From positions 1 through 38,477 of the forward strand of contig NZ_JACUUD010000020.1 of the NCBI RefSeq assembly GCF_014859505.1: a DNA stretch of 38,477 nt, read 5' to 3'. The notes below the pieces were generated by a model, which was not told the DNA's origin, made no database searches, and saw only the letters and a list, made by a program, of their open reading frames with translations. The position numbers and the translations under genes were made by a program. The stretch is from Halomonas sp. GTDB taxonomy: Bacteria > Pseudomonadota > Gammaproteobacteria > Pseudomonadales > Halomonadaceae. Positions 8,138 through 15,650 of the stretch are shown one piece after another. Position 1 is the stretch's first letter, and each line of letters starts with the position of its first letter.

Positions 8138-8686
8138 CTACACCGCCGTGGCCGCCATTGGCACCAGATGGTGCGCCACGTGCTCCAGCATGCGGGTCTC
8201 GCGAAGGATCGACAGCCCCATGCTCGCCTCCCTGGCCGCCATCACACCGCGATTGTGATCGATGGCCTCCTCAAGCCTGACCCAGCAAGGCTCCATGCCG
8301 TTGTTCCGCTCATAGTCCTCAAGCCGGGTCTCGCCGAGGTCCCGGTCGGCACGGCAATGGTAGAAGTAGGAGTTCATGTGCATCAGGTCATACTGCGGCC
8401 GGTGGTGCGGCCTGAACTCTTCGACCCAGCCGTACGGCGACACCACCTCGACACCGCTGGCACCGGTCTCCTCGGCCAGCTCCCGATGCAGGCCCTCGAG
8501 CAGATCCTCGTGATCATCCACCCCGCCGCCCGGAAAGCTGAAGTCGTTGTAGCGGCGCGTATAGAGCAGCAGGATCTCATCGCCGTCCAGGACGATGCCG
8601 CGTGCGGCACGGCGGCGATGAATCCGAGACGCCGGCACATCGAGGCGATTAAGCTCGGGATGGACGATGCGTTCGAGCAGCTGCAT
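8138..8686 (-). CDS. Nudix hydrolase
   Basis: A 182-aa Nudix-fold hydrolase. The signature G-x5-E-x7-REL-x-EE-x-G is complete: Gly54, Glu60, Arg68-Glu69-Leu70, Glu72-Glu73 and Gly75, giving the metal-binding helix that hydrolyses a nucleoside-diphosphate-linked substrate. The substrate cannot be read from the sequence. The C-terminal half, with YDLMHMNSYFYHCRA, is family-specific. The ATG at 8686 has GGAG about 9 bases upstream; an in-frame extension to 8746 lacks an SD. It sits 72 bp after gtsD on the same strand and could be read through from it, but I see no functional link to sugar uptake. Confidence 0.87.
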   Translation of the reverse strand: MQLLERIVHPELNRLDVPASRIHRRRAARGIVLDGDEILLLYTRRYNDFSFPGGGVDDHEDLLEGLHRELAEETGASGVEVVSPYGWVEEFRPHHRPQYDLMHMNSYFYHCRADRDLGETRLEDYERNNGMEPCWVRLEEAIDHNRGVMAAREASMGLSILRETRMLEHVAHHLVPMAATAV

Positions 8687-8758
8687 GTGACGACTCCGTC
8701 GAGGCGAGAAAGCGCGCAACTTACACATCTCCGAGCCGTGAAGCAACCACCCTTGCCA

Positions 8759-9880
8759 TTAGGCCAGCCGCCTTTCGGTCTCGCTATCGAAGAGCACCGC
8801 TCGCCCCATGTCGACGCGTAGTGCCAGGCGCTCGCCGGCGAGCACCCGGCAGCGGGGGCCCACCCGGGCGGTCACCTCTCCCTGCCCCAGTGGCAGCTGC
8901 AGCAGGATATCAGCCCCGGTGGGCTCGACGACCGAGATGCGAGCGGTGATCCGAGTACCCTCGTTGCGGTCGCCGAGGCGAGCATCCTCCTCGCCGATGT
9001 GCTCGGGGCGCAGCCCCAGTATCACCTCCCGCCCCACCTGCCCGGCCATGTCCGGGGTCTCCCGCACCGCCGGCCAGGGCAGCACCAGATCCTCCTCCTC
9101 CGGGGTGGCGATACGCAGGCGGTAGTCCCCCGCCCCACCCTCGAGGATGGCAACGATAAAGTTCATCGACGGCGAGCCCATGAAGCCGGCGACGAAGATA
9201 TCCACCGGGTCGTTGTACACCTCGTCGGGCGTGCCCAGCTGCAGGATGCGGCCGTCGCGCATCACCGCGATGCAGTCGGCCAGCGTCATCGCCTCGATCT
9301 GGTCGTGGGTCACATACACGATGGTGGTGCCGAGCCGCTGGTGAAGCTTCTTGATCTCGGTGCGCATGTCGACCCGCAGCTTGGCATCCAGGTTGGAAAG
9401 GGGCTCGTCGAACAGGTAGATCTTGGGTTCTCGGGCCAGCGCCCGGCCCATGGCGACCCGCTGGCGCTGGCCGCCGGAGAGCTGTGACGGCTTGCGGTCC
9501 AGCAGGTGCGAGATCTGCAGCAGGTCGGCGACCCGCTCGACGGCGGCCTCGCGTTCGGCCCTGGGCACCTTGCGCATCTCCAGCCCGAAGCTGATGTTCT
9601 GGCGCACCGTCATGCTCGGATAGAGCGCATAGGACTGGAATACCATGGCGATATCGCGCTCCGCCGGGGTCTGCCAGGTGACCTCCTCCCCGGCGATGCG
9701 GATCTCGCCGCTGGTCACCGGCTCCAGCCCGGCGATGGCATTCATCAGGGTCGACTTGCCGCAGCCCGACGGCCCGACCAGGATCAGGAACTCACCGGAG
9801 TCGATGGCCAGGCTGACGTCACGCAGCACCTGCTCACTCCCGAAGATCTTGCACACGTTATTGATTTCAAGCGCTGCCAT
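8759..9880 (-). CDS. gtsD: Sugar ABC transporter ATP-binding protein (MalK/UgpC type)
   Basis: The 373-aa ATPase energises sugar import with the GtsBC permeases at the inner membrane. Walker A GPSGCGKST is at 36-44, the Q-loop Gln at 82, the LSGGQ signature at 134-138, Walker B ending in Asp158 with catalytic Glu159, and the switch His lies in VYVTHDQ. The C-terminal 130 residues form the MOP/OB-type regulatory domain (GLRPEHI segment) characteristic of MalK/UgpC ATPases. Position as last gene of a gtsABCD-like operon suggests glucose (or mannose) as substrate; family sequence alone would not separate these from other CUT1 sugars. Confidence 0.9.
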   Translation of the reverse strand: MAALEINNVCKIFGSEQVLRDVSLAIDSGEFLILVGPSGCGKSTLMNAIAGLEPVTSGEIRIAGEEVTWQTPAERDIAMVFQSYALYPSMTVRQNISFGLEMRKVPRAEREAAVERVADLLQISHLLDRKPSQLSGGQRQRVAMGRALAREPKIYLFDEPLSNLDAKLRVDMRTEIKKLHQRLGTTIVYVTHDQIEAMTLADCIAVMRDGRILQLGTPDEVYNDPVDIFVAGFMGSPSMNFIVAILEGGAGDYRLRIATPEEEDLVLPWPAVRETPDMAGQVGREVILGLRPEHIGEEDARLGDRNEGTRITARISVVEPTGADILLQLPLGQGEVTARVGPRCRVLAGERLALRVDMGRAVLFDSETERRLA

Positions 9881-9908
9881 GTCGAAAACCTCTTTGTTGT
9901 TCGGTTGC

Positions 9909-10787
9909 TCAGCCCTTGACCGAGCCGGCCGTGAGACCGCGAACGAAATATTTACCCGCCAGCACGTAGACCAACAGGGTCGGCAGTGCCGCGATCATCG
10001 CCGCCGCCATGTCGACGTTGTATTCGCGGACCCCGGTGGAGGTGTTGACCAGGTTGTTGAGTGCCACCGTCACGGGCTGGGTGTCATGGGCGGAGAAGGC
10101 CACGCCGAACAGGAAGTCGTTCCAGATCTGGGTGAACTGCCAGATCACCGAGACCACGATGATCGGCGTCGACACCGGCAGCAGGATGCGCCAGAAGATG
10201 CGGAAGAACCCTGCCCCGTCTAGCTTGGCCGCCGAGACCAGTTCGGTGGGCACCGCCACGAAGAAGTTGCGGAAGAACAGCGTAGTGAAGGCGATGCCGA
10301 ATACCACGTGGACCAGGATCAGCCCCGCCCGGGAGCTCGACAGCCCCAGCCAGCCCAGTGTCTGCGCCATGGGCAGCAGCACCACCTGGAACGGGATGAA
10401 GCAGCCGAACAGCATCAGCGCGAAGAGCAGCTCGGAACCACGGAAGCGCCACTTGGTCAGGGCATAGCCGTTGAGGGCCCCGATGACCGTGGAGATGGCC
10501 ACGGCCGGTGCCACGATGGCGATGGAGTTGAAGAAGTAGCCCCCTACCCCCTCGCAGCGCATGCCGGTACAGGCCTCACCCCAGGCCTTGGCCCAGGGAG
10601 CCAGGGTCGGCTCCCGGGGCAGGGATAGCAGCGTCCCCGGCGAAATTTCCGCCAGCGGCTTGACCGAGGTGATCAGCATCACCGCCAGCGGCAGCAGATA
10701 GAACAGCGCGGCCAGCAGCAGCACGGCGTAGAGCATGGCGCGGCCGATCCGCGCGCCGACGGTGCGGCGCCGAATGACGTTATCCAT
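9909..10787 (-). CDS. gtsC: Sugar ABC transporter permease, MalG type
   Basis: A 292-aa inner-membrane permease of the CUT1 class. Six membrane helices are visible, the first at about residues 16-37. The EAA-loop motif that contacts the ATPase appears as AAKLDGAGFFRIFWRILLP. The short Cys-containing periplasmic stretch EACTGMRCEG near residue 70 is consistent with GtsC/glucose-type permeases, but I rely on gene order for that. The ATG at 10787 has AGGAG seven bases upstream and overlaps the gtsB end by 8 bp, so the two permeases are translationally coupled. Confidence 0.88.
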   Translation of the reverse strand: MDNVIRRRTVGARIGRAMLYAVLLLAALFYLLPLAVMLITSVKPLAEISPGTLLSLPREPTLAPWAKAWGEACTGMRCEGVGGYFFNSIAIVAPAVAISTVIGALNGYALTKWRFRGSELLFALMLFGCFIPFQVVLLPMAQTLGWLGLSSSRAGLILVHVVFGIAFTTLFFRNFFVAVPTELVSAAKLDGAGFFRIFWRILLPVSTPIIVVSVIWQFTQIWNDFLFGVAFSAHDTQPVTVALNNLVNTSTGVREYNVDMAAAMIAALPTLLVYVLAGKYFVRGLTAGSVKG

Positions 10788-11712
10788 GGCGGCGGCTCCT
10801 CAGCTCGGAGTAGAGATAGGGAATCAGGATCGCCAGCACGCCGCCCAGCATCAGCATGGCGCTGGCCGAGCCCAGACCGATCTGTGCCCGGGTGAAAGCG
10901 TGGGCATACATGAAGGTGGCCGGCAGGTCGGAAGCATAGCCGGGTCCGCCGCCGGTGAGCGCCACCACCAGGTCGAAGCTCTTGATGGCGATATGCGAGA
11001 GGATCATCACCGCGCTGAACACCACCGGGCGCAGGCAGGGAATCACCACCCGCCAGTAGATACGCGGCAGACTGGCGCCGTCGAGCTGGGCGGCCTTGAG
11101 AATGCTGTCGTCGATGCCGCGCAGCCCGGCGAGGAACAGCGCCATGACGAAGCCGGAAGCCTGCCACACCGCGGCGATCACCAGGGTGTAGACGGCCATA
11201 TCGGGATTCACCAGCCAGTCGAAGCGGAAGTTCTCGAAACCCCAGCTACGCACCATGGCCTGGATGCCAAGGCCTGGATTGAGCAGCCACTTCCACACCA
11301 CGCCGGTGACGATGAACGACAGTGCCATGGGATAGAGGTAGACGGTGCGTAACACCCCTTCCTGGCGGATACGTTGGTCGAGCAGGATAGCGAGCAGCAG
11401 CCCTAGTGCCAGGCAGATCGCCACGAACAGGCCGCCGAACACCACCAGGTTAGTGGAAGCCACCCACCAGCGATCATTGGCCATCAGCCGCGCATACTGG
11501 GCAAAGCCGACGAAGTCGTAGCTGGGCAGCATGCGCGAATTGGTCAACGAGAGAACGAAGGTCCACAGCATGAAGCCATAGACGAAGAACAGCGAGATGG
11601 CGATCGACGGCGCCAGTATCAGCTTGGGCAGCCAAGCCTGGAGCAGGCCGGACGAACTGCGCCGGGCACCAGGACCGGCGGCCGACTGCACCCCGGGACT
11701 CGATAGTGACAT
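10780..11712 (-). CDS. gtsB: Sugar ABC transporter permease, MalF type
   Basis: A 310-aa partner permease with a first helix at about residues 28-52 (LPKLILAPSIAISLFFVYG) and five more, ending in a short basic tail SRRHG. The EAA-loop appears as KAAQLDGASLPRIYWRVVIP. It lacks the long extra periplasmic domain of E. coli MalF, as is usual for glucose-type permeases. The ATG has GAGG about 8 bases upstream. A 79-bp gap with a strong stem-loop separates it from gtsA. Confidence 0.88.
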   Translation of the reverse strand: MSLSSPGVQSAAGPGARRSSSGLLQAWLPKLILAPSIAISLFFVYGFMLWTFVLSLTNSRMLPSYDFVGFAQYARLMANDRWWVASTNLVVFGGLFVAICLALGLLLAILLDQRIRQEGVLRTVYLYPMALSFIVTGVVWKWLLNPGLGIQAMVRSWGFENFRFDWLVNPDMAVYTLVIAAVWQASGFVMALFLAGLRGIDDSILKAAQLDGASLPRIYWRVVIPCLRPVVFSAVMILSHIAIKSFDLVVALTGGGPGYASDLPATFMYAHAFTRAQIGLGSASAMLMLGGVLAILIPYLYSELRSRRHG

Positions 11713-11745
11713 AGGGGGAACCTCGGACGTGAACGGCGTTCTACT

Positions 11746-11775
11746 GGGGCGGACCTGCAGGGACAGGCCCGCCCC
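11746..11775 (-). other. Stem-loop between gtsA and gtsB
   Basis: On the minus strand a 12-bp stem with one G-U pair (arms at 11746-11757 and 11764-11775) and a 6-nt loop lies between the binding-protein and permease genes. In maltose and similar operons such hairpins protect upstream mRNA so that the binding protein is made in excess; the same role is inferred here. Confidence 0.6.
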
Positions 11776-11791
11776 TCATTTCGACTAGGCG

Positions 11792-13069
11792 TTACAATGC
11801 CGCCTGGGCAGCGGTGACCATGCGCCGGGCGGCCTCCTCGGCGACCATGTCACGCGAGTTGAAGTAGTTGGTCACCACGTCGAAGATCGCCCCCTGCACG
11901 TCGGCACGGACCGCCATGCCGTGGGCCATGCTGGGCACCAGGCCGCCGGATTTTGCGGTGCGCTGGAAGTCGTCCAGCGACTGTCGCGCGCAGCTGTCGA
12001 AGTCGTTCATGTCCAGGTCGGGGCGGGCGGGGATCGACCCCTTGGCCTGGTTGAAGGCCTGCTGGAAGGTGGGCTCGAGCACCAGGCGCGCCAGGGTCTG
12101 CTGGGCCTCCCGCTCGGCCTCGCCGGTGACTCGGAACATCGCCAGGCTGTCGATGTTGAAGGTGAAGGCGCCCGCGGTGCCCGGCGCGGTGGCACACAAA
12201 TAGTCGTCGCCCGCCGTCAGGCCGGCGGCGGTGAACTCACCCTTGGCCCAATCGCCCATCAGCTGCATGGCGGCATCCCCCTGGATCACCATGGAGGTAG
12301 CGATGTTCCAGTCGCGGCCCGGCATGTCGTCGTCCATCAGCTCGCGCAGCCGCTTGAAGGTCTCAAGCGCCTTCACCATGCTATCGCTGCCCAGCGCCTC
12401 GGGGTCGAGATCGACCAGCGCCTGCCGGTAGAACTCGCTGCCTCCGGTCGCCAGCAGTACGCTCTCGAACACCGTAGCGTCCTGCCAGGCCTGGCCGCCG
12501 TGGGCCAGGGGGATGTAGCCCGCCTCGCGGATCGCCCCGGCGACCTCGAACAGCTCGTCGAGGGTGGTGGGCATGGCCACCCCGGCGGCGTCCAGCACCT
12601 CGGGGTTGGCCCACAGCCAGTTGACCCGATGGACGTTGACGGGCACGGCCACGTACTGGCCATTGTGGCGCATGATCTCGGCCACGGTCTCGGGCAGCAG
12701 GTCATTCCAGCCCTCTGCCTCGGCCACGGCATCCAGGTCACCGAGCAGGCCGAGCTCGCCCCACTCCTGGATCTCCGGTCCCTTGATCTGCGCCGCGGAG
12801 GGCGGGTTACCGGACATGGCACGAGACTTGAGCACGGTCATGGCCGTCTCGCCGCCACCGCCGGCCACGGCGAAGTCCTGCCATTCGTGCCCCTCGGCCT
12901 CCATCAGCTCCTTGAGCACGTTGGCCGCACGCGCCTCTCCCCCGGAGGTCCACCAGTGCAGCACCTCGACCTCGCCGGCCTGGGCGCTGGTCATGCTGAT
13001 GGCGGCCACCAGGCCGGTAGCAATCGCGAGTCGGGTCTTGTCGAAGCGGGTCGTCTTGAAGGCAGGCAT
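11792..13069 (-). CDS. gtsA: Periplasmic sugar-binding protein (glucose/mannose type)
   Basis: A 425-aa family 1 extracellular solute-binding protein that delivers sugar to GtsBC. A Sec signal peptide is clear: basic start (KTTRFDKTR), hydrophobic core LAIATGLVAAISM, and cleavage likely after SAQA near residue 31. The mature start EVEVLHWWTSGGEARA, with tandem Trp, is typical of glucose/mannose-binding proteins in Pseudomonas and Thermus. Two cysteines (YLCATAPG and FDSCARQS) may form a disulfide. The ATG at 13069 has GAGGAG seven bases upstream, directly preceded by a CA-repeat and a stem-loop that may control translation. The gene follows gtrS by 110 bp. Confidence 0.88.
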   Translation of the reverse strand: MPAFKTTRFDKTRLAIATGLVAAISMTSAQAGEVEVLHWWTSGGEARAANVLKELMEAEGHEWQDFAVAGGGGETAMTVLKSRAMSGNPPSAAQIKGPEIQEWGELGLLGDLDAVAEAEGWNDLLPETVAEIMRHNGQYVAVPVNVHRVNWLWANPEVLDAAGVAMPTTLDELFEVAGAIREAGYIPLAHGGQAWQDATVFESVLLATGGSEFYRQALVDLDPEALGSDSMVKALETFKRLRELMDDDMPGRDWNIATSMVIQGDAAMQLMGDWAKGEFTAAGLTAGDDYLCATAPGTAGAFTFNIDSLAMFRVTGEAEREAQQTLARLVLEPTFQQAFNQAKGSIPARPDLDMNDFDSCARQSLDDFQRTAKSGGLVPSMAHGMAVRADVQGAIFDVVTNYFNSRDMVAEEAARRMVTAAQAAL

Positions 13070-13076
13070 GGCGTGA

Positions 13077-13092
13077 CTCCTCGTGTTGTTGT
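13077..13092 (-). promoter_or_regulatory. gtsA SD with adjacent ACAACAACA motif
   Basis: The SD GAGGAG (13077-13082) is preceded almost directly on the minus strand by ACAACAACA (13084-13092). This resembles the A-rich AAnAAnAA catabolite-activity motif bound by Hfq/Crc near ribosome sites of sugar-uptake genes in Pseudomonas. A closely similar stretch occurs in the gltR leader. A role here is inferred. Confidence 0.4.
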
Positions 13093-13121
13093 CGTGCCCG
13101 GTACACCACCGGGATGACGAC
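13091..13121 (-). other. Stem-loop in the gtsA leader
   Basis: CCCGGT (13097-13102) pairs with ACCGGG (13108-13113) around a 5-nt loop, extended beyond an internal bulge by GTCGT (13091-13095) with ACGAC (13117-13121). It lies 22 to 52 nt before the gtsA start. It could end gtrS transcripts, stabilise gtsA mRNA, or gate its translation. Confidence 0.5.
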
Positions 13122-13179
13122 ACGCTACACCAAGTGCCGCGCCGGCAGGGGTTACCTAGTCCTGCATAGTGTTGGCGGA

Positions 13180-14673
13180 TTATTGCAGCTCGGTAATATG
13201 CTCCGGACGGGGCAACGACAGCCGCACCAGCAGGCCGCCACCGGAAGGCGACTCGAGGGTGATGTCGCCCCCCATTGCACGCGCGATATGCCGCGCGATG
13301 CCGAGCCCCAGGCCGCTGCCCCCGGTGTGTCTGCTGCGCGACGGTTCGAGACGCACGAAGGGAATGAAGACACGCTCGCGTTGCTCCCGGGGAATACCTG
13401 GCCCGTGATCGCGGATGGTAATGACCAGCTCGTCGGCGCCCTGCTCGAGCGACACCTCGGCACGCCCACCATAGAAGATCGCGTTTTCCAGCAGGTTGGA
13501 CAGGCAGCGCTTGAAGGCCAGCGGCTTGACCGCCAGGGGGGGTGCGTGCCCGCTGATCGCCACATCGCCGCCCTGCAGCCTCAGCTCCTCGGCCAGGTTG
13601 TCGAGGAGGTCGCGTGGGTCGAGCGCCTCGATCGCCTCGTGCAGGTCCAGCCCCTTCACCGAGGCCAGGGCCCCCTTGACCAGCAGGTCGAGCTCATCGA
13701 GGGAGGCGCAGAAACGCTCGCGTTGGTGCGGGTCGTCGAGCATCTCGGCACGCAGCCGCAGGCGGGTGATCGGTGTCTTGAGGTCGTGGGAGATCGCCGA
13801 GAACAGCCGTTCACGCTCTGCCACCTGCTCACGGATATGCTCCTGCATGCGGTTGAAGGCCAGGGCGGTGGCCACCACCTCCCGGGGACCGCTCTCGCGC
13901 AGTGGTGGTGCATCGAGATCGCGGCCGAGCTGCCGTGCCGCCCGCGACAACCGTGCCAACGGCCGGGTCGCGCTGCGGATGCCCATCAGCGACAGCCCGA
14001 TCACGGTGAAAAGTACGATCAAGCCCGCCAGCAGCCGCTCCTCCGACAGCCAGGCGTTCTCGCCTAGCAGGTCTGGTACCGGCAGCAGTGTCGCGACATA
14101 GAGCCAGACCCCTGGCTCGAGTTCCAGCTGCACCACCAGGATCGGCGGTGACAGAGGCTCGAGCAGCAGGCTGTGCTGTCCCCAGCGCGCCGGCAGGTCA
14201 TGCAACAGGACCTCGTTGTTGAACACCCTCAGAGTCTCGGGGCGCGAGAACTCGACGACCAGCTCGTCGAGATTGAGCTCCCGCGACAGGACATCCCGGA
14301 AGTTGCCCACCACCAGTTGCCTGGCAGCCCCGTCGCCGATGTCTTCCACGGCGATGCGCCGCTCATTGACGCTGACGAAGAAGCGCGTGCCGCCCATGTC
14401 ACGCAGCTGGTCGAGGACGATATGCCGATACCCGATGGGAAGCGAACGGAAGAAGCGCACCGTGGAGGCGACGCTGAAGGCCACGTTGCGCGACAGCTCG
14501 TCGAGCTGCTCGAGCTGGCTGGAGCGCACCTGGGTCGTCCAGATGGTGAAGCTGGCCAGTTGGGCCCCCAGCACGCCGACCACCATGATCAGCACGAAGC
14601 GCCCGCGCAGGCTACCGGGCAGGCAACGGGCACAGCGGCGCCTGATGCGACGCCAGCGCCCCCCTTCCCTCAC
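13180..14673 (-). CDS. gtrS: Sensor histidine kinase, GtrS-like
   Basis: A 497-aa inner-membrane EnvZ-type kinase. Layout: TM1 about 25-45, periplasmic sensor of about 180 residues, TM2 about 228-250, HAMP, a DHp domain with phosphoacceptor His296 in SAISHDLKTP, then the ATPase domain with N-box NLLENAIFYG, G1 DHGPGIP and G2 GSGLGLGIA. In Pseudomonas GtrS senses 2-ketogluconate or 6-phosphogluconate and acts with GltR on glucose uptake; the ligand here is inferred. The start is GTG, overlapping the regulator's stop in GTGA, so the pair is translationally coupled. Gene order with gtsABCD strongly supports the assignment. Confidence 0.85.
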   Translation of the reverse strand: MREGGRWRRIRRRCARCLPGSLRGRFVLIMVVGVLGAQLASFTIWTTQVRSSQLEQLDELSRNVAFSVASTVRFFRSLPIGYRHIVLDQLRDMGGTRFFVSVNERRIAVEDIGDGAARQLVVGNFRDVLSRELNLDELVVEFSRPETLRVFNNEVLLHDLPARWGQHSLLLEPLSPPILVVQLELEPGVWLYVATLLPVPDLLGENAWLSEERLLAGLIVLFTVIGLSLMGIRSATRPLARLSRAARQLGRDLDAPPLRESGPREVVATALAFNRMQEHIREQVAERERLFSAISHDLKTPITRLRLRAEMLDDPHQRERFCASLDELDLLVKGALASVKGLDLHEAIEALDPRDLLDNLAEELRLQGGDVAISGHAPPLAVKPLAFKRCLSNLLENAIFYGGRAEVSLEQGADELVITIRDHGPGIPREQRERVFIPFVRLEPSRSRHTGGSGLGLGIARHIARAMGGDITLESPSGGGLLVRLSLPRPEHITELQ

Positions 14674-15395
14674 GGCTGGGCTTCCACCGCCGCGGTGAGC
14701 ACATAGCCGGTCCCGCGCACGGTGCGGATCAGCTGGGAATGCTGGGCATCCTCACCGAGCCGCTGGCGCAGCCGGCAGACATGCACGTCGATGGAGCGGT
14801 CCAGCGGTGGCGCGGGCCGACCCCGCGTCAGCTCGAAAAGCGCCTCGCGGGAGAGCACCCGCCCAGGGTGCTCGAGGAAGACCTGCAGCAACTGGAAGTC
14901 GGCACCGGAAAGCGAGTGCCGCTCGCCCTGGCAGTTGACCAGCTCGCGGGTCATGCGATCGAGACACCACTCCCCGAAGGCCACCAGCCGTGCCTCGGCT
15001 GGCGCGGCTGGCGGGCAGGGAATGCGGGTTCTCCGCAACACCGCCTTGATGCGCGCCAGCAGCTCACGGGGGTTGAAGGGCTTGCCCAGGTAATCGTCGG
15101 CACCCAGTTCCAGGCCGAGGATGCGGTCGGTCTCGTCGGCACTGGCGGTCAGCATGATGATCGGCACCTCGCTCCGCCGACGCACCTCGCGACAGATCGT
15201 GAAACCGTCGTCACCGGGCAGCATGATGTCGACGATCAGCAGGTCGGGAGTCTCGTGGTCCAGCAATCGGCGCAGCACCTCGGCATCCTCGGCAACCAGC
15301 GCACGGTAGCCGTGGCGGCCGAGATAGTCGGCCAGCAGTTCGCGAATCTCGGGATCGTCATCGACCACGATCAGGGTGGCAGGGGTCGTCGTCAT
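14670..15395 (-). CDS. gltR: OmpR-family response regulator, GltR-like
   Basis: A 241-aa regulator with a receiver domain (acid pocket Asp12-Asp13, phosphoacceptor Asp56 in LIVDIMLPGDDG, conserved KPF lysine) and a C-terminal winged-helix DNA-binding domain with the typical RSIDVHVCRLRQRLGED recognition region and VRGTGY wing. It is expected to control the downstream gts genes, as GltR does in Pseudomonas. The SD before the ATG at 15395 is poor. The leader holds an AACAACAA motif 51 nt upstream. It is divergent from rnb. Confidence 0.87.
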   Translation of the reverse strand: MTTTPATLIVVDDDPEIRELLADYLGRHGYRALVAEDAEVLRRLLDHETPDLLIVDIMLPGDDGFTICREVRRRSEVPIIMLTASADETDRILGLELGADDYLGKPFNPRELLARIKAVLRRTRIPCPPAAPAEARLVAFGEWCLDRMTRELVNCQGERHSLSGADFQLLQVFLEHPGRVLSREALFELTRGRPAPPLDRSIDVHVCRLRQRLGEDAQHSQLIRTVRGTGYVLTAAVEAQP

Positions 15396-15445
15396 CGGAG
15401 CCTGGCATCGGGAGGGAGGGACAGGAGAGCATCGCCCCTGGCGTC

Positions 15446-15453
15446 TTGTTGTT
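15446..15453 (-). promoter_or_regulatory. AACAACAA motif in the gltR leader
   Basis: On the minus strand AACAACAA exactly fits AAnAAnAA, the Crc/Hfq catabolite-activity motif of pseudomonads. It lies within CGACAACAACA, an 11-mer also found just before the gtsA SD. It is farther from the start (51 nt) than usual sites, so the function is uncertain. Confidence 0.3.
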
Positions 15454-15590
15454 GTCGAGATTGTTATCGGGAATCGATGATGGCCAAGGGCGACAGCGCC
15501 GGCAAGCCGATTACGACCAAGGTGGCAACCTCATCCGTCTGCGCTCCCCGATGCAAGCTGCTGATTCGCCGTGGGGCGCACGCCCGGCGT

Positions 15591-15619
15591 TTGGCCCCGG
15601 GCCAGGGAATCCGTATAGT
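15591..15619 (+). promoter_or_regulatory. Predicted sigma-70 promoter of rnb
   Basis: A -35 TTGGCC (15591-15596), a 17-bp spacer and a -10 TATAGT (15614-15619) predict a transcription start near 15626. That leaves about 25 nt before the ATG at 15651 but only about 13 before the ATG at 15639, which supports the later start. Confidence 0.55.
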
Positions 15620-15650
15620 GGCCCCCTACCCCCGCCACATGTTCGTGATC

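Noticed and set aside
11921-13117. A 398-aa plus-strand frame opposite gtsA
   Set aside because: No SD, low-complexity Gly/Leu/His composition; gtsA is certain.
14739-15650. N-terminal extension of rnb across gltR
   Set aside because: It runs antisense to gltR; the promoter at 15591-15619 and the E. coli N-terminus place the start at 15651.
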